From assembly GCA_020216985.1 (NCBI GenBank), contig JAIWOH010000030.1:1-10000 (forward strand): a DNA stretch of 10,000 nucleotides. The letters are read 5' to 3'. Positions within the stretch are counted from its first letter, which is position 1, and every line of letters starts with the position of its first letter. The DNA comes from Nitrospira sp. (GTDB taxonomy: Bacteria > Nitrospirota > Nitrospiria > Nitrospirales > Nitrospiraceae). The notes under the pieces were generated by a model. That model saw nothing but the letters and a program-made list of their open reading frames with translations, made no database searches and was not told where the DNA came from. The position numbers were made by a program, and so were the translations under genes. Positions 1 through 5,851 of the stretch are shown here, piece by piece.

Positions 1-973
1 TCGGGCGGACGCCTGGAAACTGTTTGCGGCGGGCCGTTATCGGGAAGTGGAACCCATCTATCGGAAGATGCTGACTCTCAATCCTCGTGATGCTCTAGCG
101 ACGCATCAGTTGGGGATCACGCTCATGCAACTCGGACGATGTGAGGAGGCGCTGGCCGTATTCGGGAATTTGTTCAGCCTCGATCTCAGCGAGGAAGACT
201 ATGCCGATGCGACGTTCCGCATGGGGCAATGTCTGGTGAAATTGGAACGATGGGAGGAGGCATTCGTTCATTTTCACATGCTGTATGATGCGGCGCTCGA
301 ATTCGAGGCGGCGAATAAAGACGTGGCCCTTCCGGCGGGCATGCGTGTGCTTTCCAAAGAGAAGCTCGCCAAATGGCTCGATACGGTGCGCCCGCATGTT
401 CCGGATGCTGTACTACGCGAGTTCGAATCGGGAAAATCCCACGGAATGGTCGGCGATCAGAACGATGCGGAGTCGTCGGAAAAAACGCTCTACGCGGAGG
501 CCGCTCGGAAAGTGGAACCGCAGAACGTGTTGGACGCGGGCGTCTCCCTCATGGGGCGCGATGCCGATTTCAGTTGGTTTCGGTTCGTCATCCCGGCGGG
601 AAAGGTCGTACGCGATGATTTTCCGACCGGGGCCCATGATTTCATTCCTTTGAATCCCGGCGATACGTTTCCGGCGACCCAACCGGAGATTTACTTGGTC
701 TTCGGACTCGTGTCGGCCTCGTACGACGCCGTGCCGCTTGCCGCCCAGTGTTTTATGGAATCCGACGGACAACGCGAGGGGCAACGGGTCGTGGCTCAGG
801 ACCGAGTGATGACTACGACAAACGATCAATCGGGTTATTTCATGCTGACCCGTCCTGCGACCGGATGGACGCCCGGTCTTTATCGCTGCGGTCTTTTTGC
901 CGGGGAGCGAGCCAACGCCTATACGTTGGTTGATGAAGTCCGGTTTCGGATCGTCGACCGGTCCCAGCCTTGA
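1..973 (+). CDS. TPR-repeat protein with C-terminal beta-rich domain, 5' end outside the window
   Basis: The reading frame is open to the left edge. A GTG at 47 could start it, but the 15 codons before it (AWKLFAAGRYRE among them) form the first helix of a TPR unit, so the true start lies upstream. Numbering from the GTG, about three TPR-like helix pairs fill residues 1-85 (for example ATHQLGITLMQLGRCEEALAVF). A linker follows, then from about residue 170 a beta-rich region of about 135 residues with many aromatic and glycine positions (FRFVIPAGKVV, EIYLVFGLVSASYDAVPL, GLYRCGLFAGE). That region resembles a beta-sandwich, but I do not recognise the family. TPR units normally bind proteins, and no catalytic motif is visible. 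It is the only confident rightward gene and converges on the OmpA-like lipoprotein gene. The stop is TGA at 971-973. Function unknown. Confidence 0.85.
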   Translation, partial: RADAWKLFAAGRYREVEPIYRKMLTLNPRDALATHQLGITLMQLGRCEEALAVFGNLFSLDLSEEDYADATFRMGQCLVKLERWEEAFVHFHMLYDAALEFEAANKDVALPAGMRVLSKEKLAKWLDTVRPHVPDAVLREFESGKSHGMVGDQNDAESSEKTLYAEAARKVEPQNVLDAGVSLMGRDADFSWFRFVIPAGKVVRDDFPTGAHDFIPLNPGDTFPATQPEIYLVFGLVSASYDAVPLAAQCFMESDGQREGQRVVAQDRVMTTTNDQSGYFMLTRPATGWTPGLYRCGLFAGERANAYTLVDEVRFRIVDRSQP

Positions 974-1000
974 CGATCCTCGGGCTGCATCGATAGGAGC

Positions 1001-1261
1001 GTGTCGGTAAAGCCGATGGGCGTCGAGAGCATCAAGACCTCGGACATTCCCTACAGTCGCTACGGCAACTCCGATGAGCGTCCGGCTTTGACGTGGGGGA
1101 AAATCGGGAGTGTGCCGGAAGAGATCCTCACGTGTGGAAGATCTCTTCCAGCCTTATCAAGGCAGGGAGGAGGCGGCTTGTCAGCCCTCTCGCCCGCTCT
1201 CTTACTTGACGATGATCTCGACCCGCCGGTTTTGAGCTCGCCCCGCTTCAGTATCGTTTGA
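1001..1261 (+). CDS. Doubtful small ORF in the convergent gap (86 codons from GTG)
   Basis: This ORF is in the same frame as the TPR gene and begins 27 bases after its TGA. Starts could be GTG 1001 or ATG 1016. An AGGAG at 995-999 is too close for the GTG and too far for the ATG. By my hand count, 35 of the first 44 codons end in G or C, against about half at codon positions 1 and 2, which is the bias of real genes here. The bias ends near 1132, where a hairpin begins, and the last 60 bases run antisense to the lipoprotein gene. It may be a small gene, a gene remnant, or chance. I recognise no domain. Confidence 0.25.
   Translation: MSVKPMGVESIKTSDIPYSRYGNSDERPALTWGKIGSVPEEILTCGRSLPALSRQGGGGLSALSPALLLDDDLDPPVLSSPRFSIV
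1117..1149. terminator. Hairpin between convergent genes, possible bidirectional terminator
   Basis: GGAAGAGATC at 1117-1126 pairs perfectly with GATCTCTTCC at 1140-1149, a 10-bp stem with a 13-base loop. It lies in the gap between the TPR gene and the leftward lipoprotein gene, where both transcripts should end. No T-run follows on the plus strand. On the minus strand a TTTT occurs about 14 bases beyond the stem. The role as a terminator is inferred from position. Confidence 0.45.
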
Positions 1262-2122
1262 TGCGACCGGTTGAGTGTCGGCGTGGCCGGTCGTCGTCAC
1301 GGAGGTCAGCCCTCCTTCCGTCAGTGCTTTGGCTGCGCTTGCAGCCCGAGCTTCAGACAGTTCTTGGTTCGAGGCGAATTTTTTCTTTAAGGTGCTCCGG
1401 AGCGGCCGATTGTCCGTGTGTCCTGAAACGGACACCGAATATTCAGGGTAGTCTTTCAACACTTCGCCGACTTTCTTGAGTGCTTCAACGCCGCCCGGCT
1501 TGAGTTGGTCTTGGCCGGAGCCGAACAGGTAATTGGATGCCAAATTGATCAGCAGCCGTTCACTGTTGAGATCGATCGAGATGTCGCCCTTTGCAATTTG
1601 CGGTCTGAGCGCTCTGACGAGCCCTTGTCGTGCGCTTTCGAGCTTGGGGGCTGGAGGAGGTGCGGCTTGAGCCGCCCGCGCCTCGGCCAGTTGCCGTTCA
1701 AGATCCGCGATCCGCTGGTTGGCCGCCGCCAATTCCGCCGCCAGCCGATCTCTGTCGCCCTGCGCGGACGTAAGCTGGGACGCCAGTCGATCCCGATCTC
1801 CGCTGCCGGAACGAAGCGCCGAGAGTTCCCGATCGCGGTCGGCCAATTGTCGTTCCAGATCGCTCACTCGACTGCTCAACGTGCCGTTTTGACGTCGCGC
1901 TGCGTCCAACTCGTCGGCCAACCGCTGTCGTTCTCGTTCAAGGGCGGCCAGGCGGGCGGCTGTTTCATCAACGGCTGCCGCCTTGACGGCGGACGGGCAT
2001 CCGCCCTCTTGGACGTACCCGTACCATCGGTCAATGCAAACGGTCGGTTGCTTGATATAGGAAGAACAACCGATGAGGGTCACCAAGCCCGTCGTCAGAA
2101 GCGCAGCATGGCGTGTCTTCAT
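1202..2122 (-). CDS. OmpA/Pal-domain outer-membrane lipoprotein with coiled coil
   Basis: A 306-residue envelope protein that probably ties the outer membrane to peptidoglycan. Residues 1-19 are a lipoprotein signal peptide with lipobox LIGC, lipidated Cys19. Residues about 50-150 are a long charged coiled coil with heptads and the tandem 14-mers at 108-121 and 122-135. An Ala/Pro linker (151-160) leads to an OmpA C-terminal domain at about 178-306. That domain shows SGHTDNRP with Asp237 and NQELSEARA with Arg259, which match the Asp and Arg that bind diaminopimelate in OmpA/Pal proteins, then GHADTQPVASN and QNRRVEIIV at the end. The start is ATG with AAGGAGGT four bases upstream (2127-2134). 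mscL ends 69 bases upstream, so co-transcription is possible. No tolB, tolA or ybgF is in the window, so I do not call it pal; the coiled coil also makes it much longer than Pal. Confidence 0.9.
   Translation of the reverse strand: MKTRHAALLTTGLVTLIGCSSYIKQPTVCIDRWYGYVQEGGCPSAVKAAAVDETAARLAALERERQRLADELDAARRQNGTLSSRVSDLERQLADRDRELSALRSGSGDRDRLASQLTSAQGDRDRLAAELAAANQRIADLERQLAEARAAQAAPPPAPKLESARQGLVRALRPQIAKGDISIDLNSERLLINLASNYLFGSGQDQLKPGGVEALKKVGEVLKDYPEYSVSVSGHTDNRPLRSTLKKKFASNQELSEARAASAAKALTEGGLTSVTTTGHADTQPVASNDTEAGRAQNRRVEIIVK
1718..1801 (-). repeat. Tandem 14-residue coiled-coil repeat in the lipoprotein
   Basis: Codons 108-121 (GDRDRLASQLTSAQ) and 122-135 (GDRDRLAAELAAAN) of the OmpA-like lipoprotein are adjacent copies of a two-heptad unit. 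They share GDRDRLA exactly and keep hydrophobic spacing afterwards. The DNA copies differ at several third positions, so this is an old internal duplication under protein-level selection rather than a recent slippage. Confidence 0.6.
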
Positions 2123-2182
2123 AATAACCTCCTTGTTTGTGTAAGGATCATGCGCGGTGCCATCGAGAATTCGGCCGATCTG

Positions 2183-2207
2183 ATCCGGTGGTTATTGTAA
2201 ACCGGAT
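2183..2207 (-). terminator. Hairpin spanning the mscL stop codon
   Basis: ATCCGGT at 2183-2189 pairs perfectly with ACCGGAT at 2201-2207, with an 11-base loop that contains the mscL TAA (2192-2194). It sits at the 3' end of mscL, but no T-run follows on the minus strand. It may be an intrinsic terminator of a weak kind, a 3' stabiliser between mscL and the lipoprotein gene, or chance. Confidence 0.3.
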
Positions 2208-2626
2208 TGACGGCTCTTCAGCAAGTCTCGGATTTCCATCAACAACTTTTCCTCGTTGGTCGGCTCCGGCGGGGCGGGTGGAGGCGGAGCAGGCGCCTCG
2301 CGCTTAAACCGGTTGATCTGCTTGACCACCATGAAAATCGCGAACGCGATGATCAGAAAGTCGAAGACGCTTTGTAAAAAGACTCCGTAGTTGAGGGTCG
2401 GAGCTCCGGCGGCCTTGGCCGCCACCAATGAGGGATAGGACGTATCGGACAGATTGATGAAAAGGCTTGAGAAATCGACCTTGCCAAGAATCAAGCCCAA
2501 CGGCGGCATCAGCACGTCGCTGACGAGCGACGACACGATTTTGCCGAACGCGCCTCCCATGATGACACCGATCGCCATATCGAGCACGTTGCCTCTCATC
2601 GCGAATTCTTTGAACTCTTTCAGCAT
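2192..2626 (-). CDS. mscL: Large-conductance mechanosensitive channel MscL
   Basis: A 144-residue inner-membrane channel that opens under membrane tension to release solutes during hypo-osmotic shock; the family works as a homopentamer. It opens with the family's signature N-terminal helix and first membrane segment ([19 protein letters not shown], then [19 protein letters not shown]). A short periplasmic loop follows (about 46-78), then the second segment ([23 protein letters not shown], about 80-102). A proline-rich linker precedes the C-terminal helix [15 protein letters not shown]. Length and order match the family closely. The ATG has a strong GGAGGAGG Shine-Dalgarno sequence (2633-2640). 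It lies 45 bases after the DUF481 gene, and a hairpin touches its ribosome site. Confidence 0.97.
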   Translation of the reverse strand: MLKEFKEFAMRGNVLDMAIGVIMGGAFGKIVSSLVSDVLMPPLGLILGKVDFSSLFINLSDTSYPSLVAAKAAGAPTLNYGVFLQSVFDFLIIAFAIFMVVKQINRFKREAPAPPPPAPPEPTNEEKLLMEIRDLLKSRQSGLQ

Positions 2627-2640
2627 GGCGTTCCTCCTCC

Positions 2641-2667
2641 GAAAACAGGGTTCAGTACACTGTTTCC
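2641..2667 (-). promoter_or_regulatory. Hairpin abutting the mscL ribosome binding site
   Basis: On the minus strand GGAAACAG and CTGTTTTC can form an 8-bp stem with one G-U pair and an 11-base loop. Its base directly touches the GGAGGAGG of mscL. It fills the 45-base gap after the DUF481 stop. It could mark the upstream transcript's 3' end or affect ribosome access to mscL. No T-run follows. Confidence 0.3.
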
Positions 2668-2671
2668 GCCG

Positions 2672-3772
2672 TTATCGTTTGCGAGTGGTGTCGAAACTAT
2701 ATCCCAACGTGAACAGATACAGCTGATCGGTGTCGGTCGTCCCGGCGGGCGGCCGATTGTTGTAGCGTGTAGTTACCTGAAAGCCGCTGGCCAGGCCCGC
2801 GACGATTTTCAAACGGATGCCATTGTCCATGGTGAGGAAAAAATCCGATGCGTTCTCAATGGATGGGAAAATCTCATTGTAGTGATAGAGCGTAACCCGG
2901 CCGTCGAAGAGCGGCCAGTCCAATTTCATGGAGACGCGGGCCCGGAAGCTCGATTGGTCGGCGGCGGTGCGGAAATCCTCGTTGAAATACGACAAGCCGG
3001 CCTCCGTGTAGAACGTCATGTCTTTGAAGAGTCCGCCGTAGTCTCCGCGGTCGATCCACTGAAATCCGGGACCGCTGGAGATGGCCGTCCTGAGCTTCAG
3101 ATCTTGAAACCGGTCGTTTTCGAAGTAGGCCGAGGCGAACCAGAACAACCGCTTCGTGATGAAAAAATCCAGCTTGATGGTCCCCCGCGCGTTGCGCGTG
3201 ATGAGCACGCCGTCGTTGTCGCCATAGACGTAACGGCCCAGCATGGTCAATCGGAGTTGTTCGCTGCGGGCGACGAGATCGCCGACGACGCTGACGTTGC
3301 GAAGACGGCTGTTGCCCGTGGCTTGCGAGAACCCGGCGTTCAAGCTTCCGATGTACACGACGGGCGGCTGAGCCAGCGGATTGATGGATTCGATGGAGGA
3401 CAATGGAACGGTCATCGATCCTTGAAGGGGGTCCGCCTGGATATTGATGGTGCGATGCGGACCGGCGACGGCGGTGCCGTTGAGAATCGTCCCTTCTTTG
3501 AGATGGAAGGGGATCGGATGGGTGACCTCCAATGCGACAACGTCGTCCCACTTGATTTTGATCACGTTATCGGCGCTCGACGCCGACTTGATGGAGAGAA
3601 TCCCGCCGGTCATTTCGACGATCTCGCCATAAAGAAGGCTGCCGTCTTTCAAGGTGACGACGTCCGGTCTCGACGGGGTAGGGGCAGGCGACTGGGCGAA
3701 CGAAAAGTCCGGCGTTCCGCATGTCGCGACCAGACTGAACATGATGAAGCTCTTCCATAGTATGGTTTTCAC
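2672..3772 (-). CDS. DUF481-type outer-membrane beta-barrel protein
   Basis: A 366-residue secreted protein. The signal peptide covers residues about 1-26 (KSFIMFSLVATCGT, likely cut after SFA). Two similar beta-rich modules follow: TLKDGSLLYGEIVEM with IKIKWDDVVALEV (about 40-84), and HLKEGTILNGTAVAG with MTVPLSSIESINP (about 90-132). Both look like small SH3- or LSM-like barrels. From about 140 to the end come alternating beta strands with aromatic girdle residues (VYIGSLNAGFSQATGNS, RLTMLGRYVYGDNDGV, FWFASAYFENDRF, LYLFTLGYSFD), typical of DUF481/YdiY-like barrels. The role of that family is unclear, and a porin or adhesion role would be a guess. The last residues are TTRKR rather than a terminal Phe. 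The start is GTG with GGGAG a few bases upstream. A likely promoter lies about 105 bases upstream. Confidence 0.85.
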   Translation of the reverse strand: MKTILWKSFIMFSLVATCGTPDFSFAQSPAPTPSRPDVVTLKDGSLLYGEIVEMTGGILSIKSASSADNVIKIKWDDVVALEVTHPIPFHLKEGTILNGTAVAGPHRTINIQADPLQGSMTVPLSSIESINPLAQPPVVYIGSLNAGFSQATGNSRLRNVSVVGDLVARSEQLRLTMLGRYVYGDNDGVLITRNARGTIKLDFFITKRLFWFASAYFENDRFQDLKLRTAISSGPGFQWIDRGDYGGLFKDMTFYTEAGLSYFNEDFRTAADQSSFRARVSMKLDWPLFDGRVTLYHYNEIFPSIENASDFFLTMDNGIRLKIVAGLASGFQVTTRYNNRPPAGTTDTDQLYLFTLGYSFDTTRKR

Positions 3773-3877
3773 CGATTTCTCCCGTTGTGATGATTCGCTG
3801 GTGCCGAGGCCGGACGTCTTGTCAGGCGAGTCGATAGATCATTTCCTTAGAGTCGTTCGCCTCTCATAATTTTCCTT

Positions 3878-3906
3878 AATATAGGGGAGGTTTTCAGGGA
3901 CAGCAA
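3878..3906 (-). promoter_or_regulatory. Likely sigma70-type promoter for the DUF481 gene
   Basis: On the minus strand TTGCTG (3901-3906) and TATATT (3878-3883) are separated by exactly 17 bases. The -10 box matches TATAAT at five of six positions; the -35 box matches TTGACA at three. Predicted transcription would begin near 3871, giving a leader of about 100 bases before the GTG at 3772. It sits just beyond the hairpin at the yqgE end, which suits a new transcription unit. Confidence 0.45.
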
Positions 3907-3922
3907 TCGGAAAAGTGACGAC

Positions 3923-3958
3923 TTGAACGGGATCGCAGGAGAAGAGAATCCCGTTCAA
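3923..3958 (-). terminator. Strong hairpin at the yqgE 3' end
   Basis: TTGAACGGGAT (3923-3933) pairs perfectly with ATCCCGTTCAA (3948-3958), an 11-bp stem with a 14-base loop. The yqgE stop codon (3955-3957) lies inside the stem. Downstream on the minus strand only a short TTTT appears, some nine bases after the stem, so it is not a textbook intrinsic terminator. The position between yqgE and the promoter of the next gene supports a transcript-end role. Confidence 0.5.
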
Positions 3959-4590
3959 CGAGAAATGATTCTCGGCGTTTGAAGGCGCCGGAGACTCTCG
4001 GCCCAAAGCGTATCTGGGTCATGATCGAAGATGGCAGTGGCGTCCGCTGGTAATGTGCCCCAAGCTCCCTCTCGGATTTCAAAAGCCAATTGTCCCGGCG
4101 CCCAACCGGCTATTCCCGAGAAGACTCGAAAGGCCTCCGTCGGCTTGGGCTGCGTCACCAAACGTTCCAGGAGTTCCAACGAGCCGCCCACGTAGATTCC
4201 GTCGAATACCCGCCGCATGTCGGGGAGAGGCTCTGTCACACGGACCAACATCGTCATGCGGTTTGGGGACACAGGTCCGCCGATGAACAGCGGATAGCCG
4301 GTCTCTTTAATTGCGGCCAGGTCCGGCAATACCTGAGACAGGGGAATGTCGGAGGGGCGGTTCAGTACGAAACCGACCGTTCCTTGAGGACCGTGTTCGA
4401 CAAGCAGCACGACCGTGCGGCGGAAGTTGGGATCTTCCATCAAGGGATGGGCCACCAGGAGGATTCCCTTGGCGGGCGGCACTTGAACGGGATCGAGTTC
4501 CGCCAGGGATTCAGGAAGAGATGGAAAAAAGAGCACGATGCCGGCCAGGCAACCGGCCGCGATCCTCTGCCCGATCAGCCCTCCGCGCAT
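3955..4590 (-). CDS. yqgE: YqgE/AlgH (UPF0301) family protein with predicted signal peptide
   Basis: A 211-residue member of the YqgE/AlgH family, whose biochemical role is not settled; AlgH has been linked to alginate regulation in Pseudomonas. The family core starts at residue 41 with GILLVAHPLMEDPNFRRTV and continues with VGFVLNRPSDIPLSQVLPD, PLFIGGPVSPNRMTML, DGIYVGGSLELLE and VFSGIAGWAPGQLAFEI, all hallmark blocks. Family members usually begin about ten residues before this core. Here some 40 residues precede it: a short basic part (Arg2, Arg9), a hydrophobic run (about 10-24) and SLA before Glu31, which looks like a Sec signal peptide. The start ATG has only a weak ribosome site. An in-frame stop lies a few codons upstream, so it cannot be longer. 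A GTG at codon 36 (MPPAKGILL) also lacks a ribosome site. bioB lies 157 bases upstream. Confidence 0.92.
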   Translation of the reverse strand: MRGGLIGQRIAAGCLAGIVLFFPSLPESLAELDPVQVPPAKGILLVAHPLMEDPNFRRTVVLLVEHGPQGTVGFVLNRPSDIPLSQVLPDLAAIKETGYPLFIGGPVSPNRMTMLVRVTEPLPDMRRVFDGIYVGGSLELLERLVTQPKPTEAFRVFSGIAGWAPGQLAFEIREGAWGTLPADATAIFDHDPDTLWAESLRRLQTPRIISR

Positions 4591-4628
4591 TCGGCACCGG
4601 GATTCTGTTCAGGGTTCTATTCATTATG

Positions 4629-4660
4629 GGTGATTCCGAAACGATCTGCTTTCGGTCACC
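4629..4660 (-). other. Hairpin between bioB and yqgE
   Basis: CCGAAA (4636-4641) pairs with TTTCGG (4650-4655) around an 8-base loop. The flanks GGTGA (4629-4633) and TCACC (4656-4660) extend the stem to 11 bp with a two-base bulge. No T-run follows. It may end or protect the bioB transcript. The rest of the 157-base gap holds only the possible small ORF at 4656-4751. Confidence 0.35.
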
Positions 4661-4751
4661 TCATCGGCGACATCTCGATGCCCGGCGTGATCAGGAAAAC
4701 GCCGACAGGCTTACGAACAGCGTAGAGCCGATCATAAGCATTCACAGTCAT
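4656..4751 (-). CDS. Possible 31-codon ORF overlapping the bioB stop
   Basis: On the minus strand the bioB stop is contained in ATGA (4748-4751), and the ATG there opens a frame of 31 codons ending in TGA at 4656-4658. The product begins MTVNAYDRLYAVRKPVG and is mixed in character, with no domain I recognise. The four-base ATGA overlap is the usual form of translational coupling, and the stop falls at the edge of the hairpin at 4629-4660. The overlap could equally be chance, since any TCATGA at a gene end creates it. Confidence 0.22.
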   Translation of the reverse strand: MTVNAYDRLYAVRKPVGVFLITPGIEMSPMR

Positions 4752-5743
4752 GAGGCCGCCGGTTGCCGATCGTCTACTTCAATAGTGAAACCCAGGTCTT
4801 CGATCATCTTCCACACTTCCGGCGCCGGGGCTCCGGGAGTCGTCAGGTAGCCGTTGACGAAGAGAGAGTCGGCCGGGTAAAGCGCCAACGGTTGGAGACT
4901 GCGAAGGTTGTGCTCCCGCCCGCCGGCGATGCGGATCTCGGTTCTCGGATGAAGGAAACGGAACAGGCACAGCACCTTCAGGCACCGTTGCGGGGTTAAG
5001 TGATCACAGCCCGCCAGCGGCGTTCCCGACACCGGATTGAGCATGTTGAGCGGGATCGAATCCGGCTTCACGTCCCGGAGAGCCATGGCCAGCTCGATCA
5101 CGTCGTCGTCTTGTTCGCCCATCCCGACAATGCCGCCGGAGCAGATTTCTAATCCGGCCGCCCGCGCGTTTCGGATGGTGGTCAAACGGTCTTGAAACGT
5201 GTGGGTGGTGCAAATGGAAGGGTGATACGCTTCGCTGGTGTTCAAATTGTGATTCACCCGATCCACTCCGGCCGCCTTCAACCGCTTGGCCTGCGCCTCG
5301 CTCAGCAGGCCGAGCGAGCAACAAATCTGGATGGGAACCTCGTGTTTGATTGAACGGACGGCTTCGGCGATTTCTTCGATTTCCCGATCCAGCGGGCTCC
5401 GGCCGCTGATGACAATGCAGTAACGTTGAGCCTTTGAGGCGGAAGCCAGACGCGCACCCTCGATCATCCGAGACCGCGGCAACAGATTATATCGCTCGAT
5501 CGGAGCGGCGGAAACAGACGATTGCGAGCAGTAGTGACAATCCTCTTGGCAGGCGCCGCTTTTGGCGTTTTGCAGCATCTGAAGACGGACGGTCCGACCG
5601 AAATATTTTGATCGAACGATGAATGCGGCATGCAGCAAGGCCAAGAGATCATCATCCGGCGCGTTCAACACGGCGCGCGATTCGGCCATGGTCAGCGGTT
5701 GGTCGTGAAGGGCTTTCTCTGCGAGTTGCGAATAGGTGGTCAT
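4748..5743 (-). CDS. bioB: Biotin synthase BioB
   Basis: A 331-residue radical SAM enzyme that inserts sulfur into dethiobiotin, the last step of biotin synthesis, in the cytoplasm. The SAM-binding [4Fe-4S] motif is CQEDCHYC (Cys65, Cys69, Cys72). The second cluster, the sulfur donor, has its ligands at Cys109 (YCIVISG), Cys141 in ICCSLG, Cys201 (CSGGIVGMGE) and Arg271 (RIAGGRE), by comparison with Escherichia coli Cys97, Cys128, Cys188 and Arg260. Other family blocks are VNHNLNTSEAYHPSICTTH, PLNMLNPVSGTPL and FVNGYLTTPG. Length is normal. The ATG at 5741-5743 has AGAGGC just upstream. No other biotin gene (bioA, D, F, H) is in the window, so the rest of the pathway must lie elsewhere. The gene sits 108 bases after the LapB-like gene. 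Confidence 0.97.
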   Translation of the reverse strand: MTTYSQLAEKALHDQPLTMAESRAVLNAPDDDLLALLHAAFIVRSKYFGRTVRLQMLQNAKSGACQEDCHYCSQSSVSAAPIERYNLLPRSRMIEGARLASASKAQRYCIVISGRSPLDREIEEIAEAVRSIKHEVPIQICCSLGLLSEAQAKRLKAAGVDRVNHNLNTSEAYHPSICTTHTFQDRLTTIRNARAAGLEICSGGIVGMGEQDDDVIELAMALRDVKPDSIPLNMLNPVSGTPLAGCDHLTPQRCLKVLCLFRFLHPRTEIRIAGGREHNLRSLQPLALYPADSLFVNGYLTTPGAPAPEVWKMIEDLGFTIEVDDRQPAAS

Positions 5744-5808
5744 TACTGCGGCCTCTTGTCAGGTGGTTCCGGTATTCGTTCGACGCGAATCTTTTCTTCA
5801 TTTTTCAT
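5743..5808 (-). CDS. Possible 21-residue leader ORF before bioB
   Basis: On the minus strand an ATG at 5806-5808 opens 21 codons (MKNEEKIRVERIPEPP and so on), a highly charged peptide. Its TAA shares one base with the bioB ATG (TAATG), an arrangement that often couples translation. AAGGGG lies ten bases before the ATG and is held within the hairpin at 5812-5844; the bioB ribosome site lies inside this ORF. It is too short to judge by codon use and resembles nothing I know. It could be a coupling leader or chance. Confidence 0.3.
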   Translation of the reverse strand: MKNEEKIRVERIPEPPDKRPQ

Positions 5809-5811
5809 CGG

Positions 5812-5844
5812 CAATCGGCCCCTTGCCAAGGAACAGGCCGGTTG
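5812..5844 (-). promoter_or_regulatory. Hairpin between the LapB-like gene and bioB
   Basis: On the minus strand CAACCGGCC (5836-5844) and GGCCGATTG (5812-5820) pair with one mismatch, and an inner CCTT/AAGG stem stacks in the loop. It begins eight bases after the LapB-like stop. No T-run follows. It could end the upstream transcript or, because it contains the AAGGGG before the small ORF, limit that ORF's translation. Confidence 0.4.
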
Positions 5845-5851
5845 CGGGACA

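Noticed and set aside
1505..2200. Long plus-strand open frame of 231 codons opposite the lipoprotein gene
   Set aside because: It is antisense to the coiled-coil and OmpA coding sequence, which has a signal peptide, lipobox, ribosome site and domain motifs. Biased composition of that gene keeps the opposite frame open.
2882..3760. Plus-strand open frame of 292 codons opposite the DUF481 gene
   Set aside because: No ribosome site or recognisable domain, rich in Arg, Gly and Asp as expected of an antisense frame. The minus-strand gene has a signal peptide and barrel pattern.
3790..3870. Tiny ORFs of about six codons in the DUF481 leader
   Set aside because: Two ATG-led frames after AAGGA-like sequences exist on the minus strand, but at six codons they cannot be told from chance.
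4549..4560. Cys14 of YqgE as a lipoprotein lipidation site
   Set aside because: The residues before it (AAG) lack the Leu/Val/Ile expected at -3, and the hydrophobic run continues past the cysteine. A type I signal cleavage near residue 30 fits better.
4090..4725. Plus-strand open frame opposite yqgE
   Set aside because: Antisense to a clear YqgE family gene, low-complexity product without domain features.
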